64,000 nucleotides of DNA from Wocania arenilitoris (GTDB taxonomy: Bacteria; Bacteroidota; Bacteroidia; Flavobacteriales; Flavobacteriaceae), in NCBI RefSeq assembly GCF_021728535.1, contig NZ_JAKKDU010000015.1:1-64000 (forward strand), written 5' to 3'. The first letter of the stretch is position 1. The number at the start of each line of letters is the position of its first letter. Of this stretch, positions 44,557-51,934 are shown piece after piece. Both the position numbers and the translations under genes were made by a program. The notes under the pieces are model-generated. The model worked only from the letters and a program-made list of their open reading frames with translations. It did not search any database and was not told the origin of the DNA.

Positions 44557-45129
44557 TTGTTTTTTTTGACGTCAACCAAACTAAATACTGAGCAGCTCAT
44601 ACAACTTTGCATATCTGGAAACCAATCTGCACAATTGGAAATTTATAACAGATACTACAAAGCCATGTATAATGCGTCTTTTAGAATTGTAAAAAACAGT
44701 TTTTTAGCTGAAGATATTATGCAAGATTCATTTTTGTTAGCATTTACCAAACTAAATGAACTTAAAGACATTAAAATATTTGGTGCTTGGTTAAAACGAA
44801 TTGTTATAAATAATAGCATTTATCATTATAAAAAAACTAATAAAATTCAAAAAGTTCCTTTAGATGATGTGCTATATAAAGTTGAAGATAATTATAATGG
44901 TATTGAAAAAAACAACGAATATTCAAACCAAAAAGTAAAAGACATTTTAAACACGATTAAAACATTAAAAGATAATTATAGAATTGCACTAACTCTTAAC
45001 CTAATTGAAGGTTATGATTATGATGAAATAAGTAAAATTATGAATATTACAAATGCTAATTGCAGAACAACAATCTCGAGAGCAAAAGAAAACTTAAGAC
45101 AAAAATTACAACTTAAATTGGCACAATAA
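44557..45129 (+). CDS. ECF-type RNA polymerase sigma factor
   Basis: The protein of up to 190 residues has a sigma-70 region 2 (about 20-90, including FLAEDIMQDSFLLAF) and region 4 (about 130-185, EGYDYDEISKIMNITNANCRTTISRAKENLR). Both candidate starts are TTG (44557 and 44566); the second gives LTSTKLNTEQ and is equally plausible. It is followed 10 bases later by a membrane anti-sigma candidate and then a GIN-domain gene, forming a probable sigma/anti-sigma/target operon. Confidence 0.9.
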   Translation: MFFLTSTKLNTEQLIQLCISGNQSAQLEIYNRYYKAMYNASFRIVKNSFLAEDIMQDSFLLAFTKLNELKDIKIFGAWLKRIVINNSIYHYKKTNKIQKVPLDDVLYKVEDNYNGIEKNNEYSNQKVKDILNTIKTLKDNYRIALTLNLIEGYDYDEISKIMNITNANCRTTISRAKENLRQKLQLKLAQ

Positions 45130-45139
45130 AAATTAAGTA

Positions 45140-45703
45140 ATGAGTAACAATAATTTAAACGATTTGTTTGAAAATCTAGAAAACAGGTTTGATGTTGAAA
45201 CACCTAATTTAGGTCATCAACAACGTTTTTTTAATAAGTTAGTTAAGCAAAATAAAAACAATGAAGTTTATATTAAAACTTTAACTTCTAAGAGCAAACT
45301 CTGGAAGCCATTTATAGGAATTGCAGCCTCTTTTGCTTTACTTGTTTCAGTATTTGTATTTATAAATCAACATAATTCACAAATAGATTTATCTGAAATT
45401 TCACCTGAAATGGCACAAACACAAACTGTATTTACTACTATGTTTAATAATGAATTAAGTAAAATAAACAGTGAAGAAATGCCAGAGTACCAAGATTTAA
45501 TTGTAGATGCGCTTTACAATATTAAAGTTATTGAAGAAGATTACAATCAGTTAATTATTGGATTAAATGAAAATCCTAATGATCAATTAATTATGTCGGC
45601 AATGATTTTAAACTTTCAAAGCAGAATAGACATCCTGCAAGACGTTATGCAAGAAATAGAAAAAGCAGAAAAATCAACAAAAAACGAACCTAATATTATA
45701 TAA
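45140..45703 (+). CDS. Probable membrane anti-sigma factor
   Basis: The 187-residue protein has a cytoplasmic N-terminus (1-55), one transmembrane helix (about 57-75, FIGIAASFALLVSVFVF) and a helical periplasmic domain. I see no zinc HxxxCxxC anti-sigma motif. The assignment rests on topology and position directly after the ECF sigma gene. The motif RFFNKLVKQ in the N-terminal part resembles short helices seen in Bacteroidota anti-sigma proteins. Moderate certainty. Confidence 0.65.
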   Translation: MSNNNLNDLFENLENRFDVETPNLGHQQRFFNKLVKQNKNNEVYIKTLTSKSKLWKPFIGIAASFALLVSVFVFINQHNSQIDLSEISPEMAQTQTVFTTMFNNELSKINSEEMPEYQDLIVDALYNIKVIEEDYNQLIIGLNENPNDQLIMSAMILNFQSRIDILQDVMQEIEKAEKSTKNEPNII

Positions 45704-45756
45704 CATTTAAAATCAATTTTTTTCGCTAAAGCGGAAAAGTAAAAAGCCTAAACAAA

Positions 45757-46485
45757 ATGAAAAAAATAATTACAACATCAATTTTTGCATTATTATTAGT
45801 TACAGCTACTAATGCCCAAAACTGGGGAAAGAAAAAAATTAAAGGAAACGGCAACGTTACTACTGAAACAAGAACAACTGGAGATTATGACGGTATTAAA
45901 TGCGCGGGATCTATGGATTTTATATTAGTTTCTGGTAAAGAAGGGCAAATTAAGATAGAAGGCGAATCAAATTTACTTGAATATATAGTAACCGAAATAA
46001 AAGACAAAAAACTTATTGTAAAAGTAAAAAAAGGAGTAAATATAAGCTCTAGTAAAAATAAAGGAATTAAAATAACTATTCCTTTTAAAGATATTAATAA
46101 TGTATCTCTTGCAGGATCAGGCGATGTGGTAAGTCAAGACCAAATAATTACTAATAACCTAAACGTATCATTAGCTGGTTCCGGTGATATTATACTAGAT
46201 ATAAAAACACAATCTGTTAAAGGTGCAGTTGCTGGTTCTGGAGATATTTCTCTAAAAGGAAGCACTAATAAGTTGGTGGCTAAGGTTGCTGGTTCTGGAG
46301 ATTTTAATTCGTACGGTTTAAATTCTAATGATGCAGAGGTTTCTGTTGCTGGTTCTGGCGATGTAAAAGTATCTGCTAGTAACAACCTTAAAGCAAGAGT
46401 TGCTGGTTCTGGTGATGTTACTTACCGTGGTAACCCAAAAGTAGACAAAAAAGTAGCGGGCTCTGGAGACATTTCGAAAGATTAG
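45757..46485 (+). CDS. GIN-domain (DUF2807) secreted beta-helix protein
   Basis: The 242-residue protein has a signal peptide (1-20, TNAQNWG) and a DUF2807 'head GIN' domain. From about residue 115 it carries seven AGSGD motifs at roughly 17-25-residue spacing. The pattern fits a right-handed beta-helix. Family members are linked to cell-surface adhesin heads, but function is not established. It is the last gene of the sigma/anti-sigma operon and is followed by a terminator. Confidence 0.88.
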   Translation: MKKIITTSIFALLLVTATNAQNWGKKKIKGNGNVTTETRTTGDYDGIKCAGSMDFILVSGKEGQIKIEGESNLLEYIVTEIKDKKLIVKVKKGVNISSSKNKGIKITIPFKDINNVSLAGSGDVVSQDQIITNNLNVSLAGSGDIILDIKTQSVKGAVAGSGDISLKGSTNKLVAKVAGSGDFNSYGLNSNDAEVSVAGSGDVKVSASNNLKARVAGSGDVTYRGNPKVDKKVAGSGDISKD

Positions 46486-46500
46486 TCTTAAACAAATCAT

Positions 46501-46533
46501 AAAAAAGGCGATACAAATTGTATCGCTTTTTTT
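46501..46533. terminator. Bidirectional terminator between the GIN and UMF1 genes
   Basis: The 8-bp stem GCGATACA / TGTATCGC with an AAT loop is flanked by A and T runs, between convergent genes. Confidence 0.88.
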
Positions 46534-46539
46534 ATGCCA

Positions 46540-47883
46540 TTATTTTTTTATTTCTTGTTTTGGCACTCTAAATAACAAAATAATTCCACCTAAAAAGAAA
46601 ATAAACAAGAATAGAATTCCGTTTCTCATACTTCCCGTTATTTGGTCTATAAATGCGAAAATTACCATACCTATAACAATACCTATTTTTTCGGCTACAT
46701 CATAAAAGCTAAAAAAAGACGTAGTATCATCGGTTTCTGGTAAAAATTTAGAATAGGTTGATCTCGCTAAGGCTTGAATACCACCCATTACTAAACCAAC
46801 TACTGATGCCGCAATATAAAACTGAATTGGTGTTTGCATAAAATAAGCGTAAAAACATAGGCACATCCAAATACCATTTATTGCAATAAGCGTTTTTATA
46901 TTTCCATATTTATTTGAAGCTCTTGATGTTAATATAGCACCAAAAACAGCAACTATTTGTATTACTAAAATACTAATAATTAAACCCATTGTTTTTTCGC
47001 TATCTCCCCCCCAATCAATCTCTTCTTCACCAAAATAAACTGCTACTAGCATAATGGTTTGTACGGCCATACTAAATACAAAAAACGCATACAAATACCG
47101 TTTTAATCTTAAGTTTTGTTTGAGTTGTTTCCAAACTAGCTTTAATTCTTTTAAGCCATTAAAAATAACAGCTCGTGTTACTTTATGACCAGAAGACATA
47201 CCTTTTGGTAAATAATAAAATGAGTACTGACTAAATAAAGCCCACCAAATACCAACGGTTACAAATGAATATCTCATAGCTACTTGAGCCGCTGTCTCTA
47301 TAACTTCTCCATTTTCAGCAAGCTTATCCTTTAATGAGAAAACATCAGGATACATAGTCATAGCTAAATTTAAAATTAGTAATAACACACTACCAATATA
47401 TCCCATAGAAAAACCTTTAGCACTAATGGCATCCTGCTGCTCTTCAAAAGCTATATCTGGCAAGTAAGAATTGTAAAATACCAAACTCCCCCAATACCCA
47501 ATAAGTCCCATAAAATAAAACAACAAGCTTAAATGGATATTTTCTATACTAAACCAATACAGACCAATACACCCAACACTTCCTAGATAACAAAAGAATT
47601 TTAAAAAGTTTTTCTTGTTTCCAACATAATCTGCAATACCAGACAAAATTGGTGACGTAAAAGCTACTACCAAAAACGTAAATGCAGTAACAAAAGTTAT
47701 TAGAGCAGTACTTTTAAAGTCCATCCCAAAAGCTTGAACATTTTTAGTTTCTGATATAAATAGTGATGAATAAAAAATCGGGAATATCGATGATGCTATG
47801 GTAAGCGTATAAACGGAATTTGCCCAATCGTAAAACGCCCAAGCATTAAGAAGTTTTTCACTCCCTTTTTTAAGTTGATTCAT
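46540..47883 (-). CDS. UMF1/Atg22-type MFS transporter
   Basis: The 447-residue membrane protein has about twelve transmembrane helices. The N-terminal AWAFYDWANSVYTLTI and the GGIQALARSTYSKFLPE segment are characteristic of the UMF1 (Atg22-related) branch of the major facilitator superfamily. The yeast relative exports amino acids from the vacuole; the bacterial substrate is unknown. Confidence 0.9.
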   Translation of the reverse strand: MNQLKKGSEKLLNAWAFYDWANSVYTLTIASSIFPIFYSSLFISETKNVQAFGMDFKSTALITFVTAFTFLVVAFTSPILSGIADYVGNKKNFLKFFCYLGSVGCIGLYWFSIENIHLSLLFYFMGLIGYWGSLVFYNSYLPDIAFEEQQDAISAKGFSMGYIGSVLLLILNLAMTMYPDVFSLKDKLAENGEVIETAAQVAMRYSFVTVGIWWALFSQYSFYYLPKGMSSGHKVTRAVIFNGLKELKLVWKQLKQNLRLKRYLYAFFVFSMAVQTIMLVAVYFGEEEIDWGGDSEKTMGLIISILVIQIVAVFGAILTSRASNKYGNIKTLIAINGIWMCLCFYAYFMQTPIQFYIAASVVGLVMGGIQALARSTYSKFLPETDDTTSFFSFYDVAEKIGIVIGMVIFAFIDQITGSMRNGILFLFIFFLGGIILLFRVPKQEIKK

Positions 47884-47984
47884 AAAAAGTATTTAGCTTT
47901 AATAAATAAACTTTTATCACATGATTGATGAGATCCCAACCTGCATTGGGATTATTAAAACAAGACATTATCATTTCTTATTTT

Positions 47985-48017
47985 AATAAAAAAAGCTGCT
48001 CTTTTTATGAGCAGCTT
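47985..48017 (-). terminator. Terminator after the M48 protease gene
   Basis: The perfect 9-bp stem AAGCTGCTC / GAGCAGCTT encloses a 7-base loop. On the minus strand it is followed by a T run. It lies about 40 bases downstream of the M48 gene stop. Confidence 0.85.
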
Positions 48018-48053
48018 CTAAGGTAATCAAATATTTTAAAAAAGATAAATTTA

Positions 48054-48869
48054 TTATCTGAATGATGTTACACCAAACTTTTTAGCTTCATCTTTTGCTT
48101 TAGGTGCCAATGCTTTTAAGTTTGCAATACGCGAATCGTTTGATGGATGTGTGCTTAAAATTTCTGGTGGTACTTGTCCGCTACTATTAGCTTTCATACG
48201 TTTCCATAATTCGGCAGCTTCATCTGGGTTATATCCAGCAACAGCCATTAAATACAATCCTATTTTATCAGCCTCAGTTTCATGGCTCCTGCTAAAAGGT
48301 AACATTACACCAACTTGAGAACCAACTCCATAATATTGGTTAAAAGCATTTCTAGATTTTTCATCTTTAATAGCAACATTCCCAGCAATAGCAACACCTG
48401 CTTGTAAATAAGCTGCACTCATACGCTGTTGACCATGATTAGCTAAAGCATGAGCCACTTCGTGACCCATAATAGCTGCAACGCCTGTTTCACTTTTAGC
48501 AATGGGTAATATTCCAGTATAAAAAACAATTTTACCGCCAGGCATACACCAAGCATTTACTGTTTTATCATCAACTAAATTATATTCCCATTTGTAATCT
48601 TTTAAATATCCTTGATACCCATTTGCGTTTAACCAACGCTCTGCAGCAACAGCGATACGTTGTCCTACACGCTTAATCATTTCTGCATCTTTTGTTCCTG
48701 TTAACACTTTATTTTCAGTTAAAAACTGATCGTATTGAGCAAAAGCCGTTGGAAATAACTGAGAATTTGGCACTAACGCCATGGTTTTTTTTCCTGTAAA
48801 TGGGTTTTCAGCACACGAAAAAATCAATAATGCTATCCCAAATAGTGCTAGTATATTTTTTAGTTTCAT
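48054..48869 (-). CDS. M48-family zinc metalloprotease lipoprotein
   Basis: The 271-residue protein has a lipoprotein signal with lipobox LIFSC (Cys19). The catalytic site HEVAH (136-140) lies in GVAAIMGHEVAHALANHG and the third zinc ligand probably in SRSHETEADKIGL. It resembles the LoiP/YcaL/BepA group of periplasmic proteases, without the TPR domain of BepA. It probably degrades misfolded envelope proteins. Confidence 0.92.
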   Translation of the reverse strand: MKLKNILALFGIALLIFSCAENPFTGKKTMALVPNSQLFPTAFAQYDQFLTENKVLTGTKDAEMIKRVGQRIAVAAERWLNANGYQGYLKDYKWEYNLVDDKTVNAWCMPGGKIVFYTGILPIAKSETGVAAIMGHEVAHALANHGQQRMSAAYLQAGVAIAGNVAIKDEKSRNAFNQYYGVGSQVGVMLPFSRSHETEADKIGLYLMAVAGYNPDEAAELWKRMKANSSGQVPPEILSTHPSNDSRIANLKALAPKAKDEAKKFGVTSFR

Positions 48870-49041
48870 TATTTATAGGGTTTAAATATTTTATAAAAAT
48901 ACAAAAATTGTACCTTTAATTTTTTAGACACAACGTTTATTAAATGGTCACATAAAATTTTAAAGCTTATCTCTTTTATTTTGTTAAGTTTTTAAATAGT
49001 GTTCGACCAATATTAAAAACCTCAATTATTCAAAACTTCAT

Positions 49042-49524
49042 ATGAAAAAGTTATTATTATTTTGCATAACTACCATGTTTATTAGCTGTAACAGTTCTGC
49101 TCAAAAAAAAGAGGACAAAAAACCAAAAACCTTTAAAGTTATTAAAAGTGAAAGTGAATGGAAAGCTGAATTATCTCCTGAAGCTTTTTACGTTTTACGA
49201 AAAGCGGGAACTGAGCGCCCATTTACCAGCCCTTTAAATAAAAACTATAAAGAAGGTACCTATCAATGTGCTGGTTGCAATACACCCTTGTTTAAAAGTA
49301 AACATAAATTTGATTCTGGTAGCGGTTGGCCTAGTTTTGATAGAGAAATAAAAGGTAATGTAAGTTTTTCTACAGATTACGATTTAGGCTATGCTAGAAC
49401 TGAGGAGCATTGTGCTACCTGTGGTGGACATTTAGGGCATGTTTTTAACGACGGACCAAAAAATACTACAGGAAAAAGACACTGCATTAATGGAGTTTCT
49501 CTAAAATTTGTTCCAGAAAAGTAA
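49042..49524 (+). CDS. msrB: MsrB, peptide-methionine (R)-S-oxide reductase, lipoprotein form
   Basis: The 160-residue enzyme repairs oxidised methionine-R-sulfoxides. Zinc-binding pairs are CAGC (C76, C79) and CATC (C124, C127), and the catalytic Cys148 is in RHCINGVSLKF. A signal with lipobox FISC (C16) indicates it is tethered in the envelope, not cytoplasmic. No MsrA gene is adjacent. Confidence 0.94.
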   Translation: MKKLLLFCITTMFISCNSSAQKKEDKKPKTFKVIKSESEWKAELSPEAFYVLRKAGTERPFTSPLNKNYKEGTYQCAGCNTPLFKSKHKFDSGSGWPSFDREIKGNVSFSTDYDLGYARTEEHCATCGGHLGHVFNDGPKNTTGKRHCINGVSLKFVPEK

Positions 49525-49549
49525 AGCATCAAATTTCAACAATGAACTA

Positions 49550-49570
49550 CCCCGCAGCAAGCTGACGAGG
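49550..49570. repeat. IS hairpin end, distal copy
   Basis: The hairpin has GCAGC/GCTG arms with an AA loop and one inserted A compared with the copy at 50094. It lies 26 bases after the msrB stop. Confidence 0.65.
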
Positions 49571-49578
49571 TATCAGAA

Positions 49579-50027
49579 TTACTCAAATAACCTTAACTGG
49601 CTTGAGTGAATCTGTTTATACTCTTTTTGTTTTCCTTGGTTTTTCAAATATGCAATTATAACCTCTTATTAGCGTACTGATCAACAGTATTAACATAATA
49701 ACCATCTGACCAAAATTGACCTCCCCATAATTGTTCCTTTACTTCTGGATGAAATCGAAAAACTTCACGTGCTATTATACTTTTTACTGTTTGAACTATT
49801 TGCTTTGGTGAATACATCGGTACGCTCTGAACTAAAAAATGAACATGATTCTCATCCAATCCAACCTCCACAAAATATATGTCATATCGAAATTCTATCT
49901 CTGAACATGTTTGTACAACACATTTACTTACTTCTTCTGTCAAAATTGAGCGCCGATAATTTATTGGACAAACCAAATGGTATAACAATAAACTCTTATT
50001 GTGTCTCTTGTAGATATGATCACTCAT
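49579..50027 (-). pseudogene. IS200/IS605 TnpA transposase, frameshifted
   Basis: The gene starts at ATG 50027 (MSDHIYKRHNKS); an upstream in-frame ATG at 50042 is less typical. It has the HUH motif in ENHVHFLVQS and the catalytic Tyr in SDGYYVNTV. The frame stops at 49656, after NKRL. Adding one base near 49666-49670 restores EVIIAYLKNQGKQKEY and the rest of the C-terminal helix, ending at TAA 49579. It is therefore a one-base deletion pseudogene, unless rescued by frameshifting. Confidence 0.85.
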
Positions 50028-50093
50028 AAATCCAATATACACTTTTTCAAAGTGTTTTGAAAAACCATCCGTTTTTCAAACTTTTCCTTTGAA

Positions 50094-50113
50094 CCCCGCA
50101 GCAAGCTGCGAGG
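50094..50113. repeat. IS hairpin end, proximal copy
   Basis: CCCCGCAGCAAGCTGCGAGG folds into a 9-bp stem with one C-A mismatch and an AA loop. It lies inside the open frame upstream of the K+ channel start. Confidence 0.7.
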
Positions 50114-50153
50114 AATTCTTTAGATTAAAAATTAGAAAAACAAAATCTTTTAC

Positions 50154-50161
50154 TACTTTTG
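50154..50161 (+). promoter_or_regulatory. Possible -7 box TACTTTTG before the K+ channel gene
   Basis: The octamer matches TAnnTTTG and ends six bases before ATG 50167, implying a very short leader. No -33 TTG is seen, so it may be chance. Confidence 0.3.
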
Positions 50162-50166
50162 AGTTT

Positions 50167-51036
50167 ATGAGTAAATACACAAGAAACAAATGGCGACTAA
50201 AACTTCATGAAATTATTTATGAGGCTGACACTCCAGAGGGTAAGCTGTTCGATGTGGTTTTACTAATTACCATTCTAGCTAGTATTTTACTGGTCATGCT
50301 AGAAAGTGTTAATAGCATTGATAAAAACTTTCATAATTTTCTAAATATTTCAGAATGGGTTATTACCATATTATTTACTATTGAATATATCGCAAGAATT
50401 TTAACTGTTAGAAAACCTTTAAAGTACATTTTTAGTTTTTATGGTGTTATAGATTTATTATCAACCATTCCTAAATACATTTCATTAATCGTTGGTGGTG
50501 TACATGCGCTTGCTGCTTTACGTGCTTTACGATTATTGCGTGTTTTTAGAATATTAAAGCTAGCTAGATATTTGGGTGCATCAAACAATCTGGTAAATGC
50601 ATTAAAAGCTAGTAAAGCAAAAATATCTGTATTCTTATTTGCAGTTATTATTGTTGCTATTATTTTAGGTACTATTATGTATTTAGTTGAAGGTGAAGAA
50701 AACGGTTTTACCAACATCCCTAAAAGTGTCTATTGGTGTATTGTAACCCTTACAACTGTGGGCTTTGGAGATATTGCACCGCAAACACCTTTAGGTCAAT
50801 TTATTGCCTCGTTAGTTATGATTTTAGGTTATGGCATTATTGCTGTACCAACTGGTATTGTCTCTGCCGAATATACTAATCAAAACAAATCTGATAAAGC
50901 AAAAGAATCTAATAATGAAGAAAAAGAGGAACCTGTTCATCTTAACTCGCAATGTTGTGTAAATTGTTTATCAGAAAAGCATCAAGATGATGCTAAATTC
51001 TGCTTTAAATGTGGTTGTGAATTAAACCATGACTAA
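50167..51036 (+). CDS. Voltage-gated K+ channel protein with C-terminal zinc ribbon
   Basis: From ATG 50167 the protein has 289 residues. The frame is open from TTG 50089, but those 26 codons are mostly the IS hairpin end, so the ATG is preferred. It has six transmembrane helices with an S4-like RALRLLRVFRILKLARYL and a pore helix plus filter TTVGFGD. A cytoplasmic tail ends in two Cys pairs (CVNC and CFKC), a probable zinc ribbon. It likely conducts K+ across the inner membrane. It overlaps miaA by eight bases. Confidence 0.9.
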   Translation: MSKYTRNKWRLKLHEIIYEADTPEGKLFDVVLLITILASILLVMLESVNSIDKNFHNFLNISEWVITILFTIEYIARILTVRKPLKYIFSFYGVIDLLSTIPKYISLIVGGVHALAALRALRLLRVFRILKLARYLGASNNLVNALKASKAKISVFLFAVIIVAIILGTIMYLVEGEENGFTNIPKSVYWCIVTLTTVGFGDIAPQTPLGQFIASLVMILGYGIIAVPTGIVSAEYTNQNKSDKAKESNNEEKEEPVHLNSQCCVNCLSEKHQDDAKFCFKCGCELNHD

Positions 51037-51934
51037 ATTTTTAATTTCCATTGTTGGTCCTACTGCCATTGGCAAAACAGCTTTAAGCATTAAGCTGGCA
51101 CAACATTATAACACAGATATTATTTCTGCTGATTCCAGACAGTTTTTTAAAGAAATGCAAATTGGAACTGCTGCTCCAACAAAAGAAGAATTAACAGCTG
51201 CGAAACATCATTTTATTCATCATAAATCTGTTCAAGATCATTATAACGTTGGTGCTTTTGAAAAAGATGCTTTACGCTTTTTAAACATACTTTTTAAAAC
51301 TAAAAATGTGGTTATTATGGTTGGAGGTTCTGGCTTGTATGTAGATGCTGTTACTAAAGGTTTAGATGATTTTCCAGAAGTTGATAAAACTATCCGTAAA
51401 TCATTAAACACAGATTTAAAAACTAAAGGGCTAGAACATTTACAAAACCAATTAAAAGCACTTGATGAAGCAACATACAATTCCATTGCTATAGATAATC
51501 CTCATCGTGTAATTCGTGCCCTAGAAATTTGTTTAGGTTCAGGCAAACCCTATTCTTCATTTATAAATAAAGAGAAAAATAAACGCCATTTTAAAACCAT
51601 TACAATTGGCTTGAAAGCTGACCGCGAAATTATTTATAACCGTATAAATCAACGTGTGGATTTTATGGTTGATAGCGGGTTACTTGAAGAAGTAAAAAAC
51701 CTATTACCTTTTCAAGAATTAAATGCATTAAATACAGTAGGTTATAAAGAATTATTCAATTACTTAAATGGAGAGTGGACTTTAGATTTTGCAATTTCAG
51801 AAATTAAAAAAAATACACGCCGTTTTGCAAAACGACAGCTAACGTGGTTTAAAAGAAACGAAAACACCCTATGGTTTGATTATTTATCAAATACTGATAA
51901 TATTATCAACTCTATTGAAAAAGAAATGGGTTAA
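51029..51934 (+). CDS. miaA: MiaA, tRNA dimethylallyltransferase
   Basis: The 301-residue enzyme adds a dimethylallyl group to A37 of UNN-decoding tRNAs. It has the P-loop VGPTAIGKTALS, the DSRQFF segment (after SAD), and the GGSGLYVDA and later KRQLTWFKR motifs. Its start overlaps the end of the K+ channel gene by eight bases, and its end overlaps the convergent parC end by four. Confidence 0.96.
   Translation: MTKFLISIVGPTAIGKTALSIKLAQHYNTDIISADSRQFFKEMQIGTAAPTKEELTAAKHHFIHHKSVQDHYNVGAFEKDALRFLNILFKTKNVVIMVGGSGLYVDAVTKGLDDFPEVDKTIRKSLNTDLKTKGLEHLQNQLKALDEATYNSIAIDNPHRVIRALEICLGSGKPYSSFINKEKNKRHFKTITIGLKADREIIYNRINQRVDFMVDSGLLEEVKNLLPFQELNALNTVGYKELFNYLNGEWTLDFAISEIKKNTRRFAKRQLTWFKRNENTLWFDYLSNTDNIINSIEKEMG

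Larger units (their letters stand above)
49550..50113 (-). mobile_element. Degenerate IS200/IS605-type element
   Basis: A frameshifted Y1 transposase gene lies between two similar hairpins in the same orientation: CCCCGCAGCAAGCTGACGAGG (49550-49570, with an extra A; 21 bases split here for counting as CCCCGCAGCAAG + CTGACGAGG) and CCCCGCAGCAAGCTGCGAGG (50094-50113). Subterminal hairpins read on the same strand are what TnpA recognises at both ends of IS200/IS605 elements. Precise cleavage sites are not determined, and there is no tnpB gene. Confidence 0.75.
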
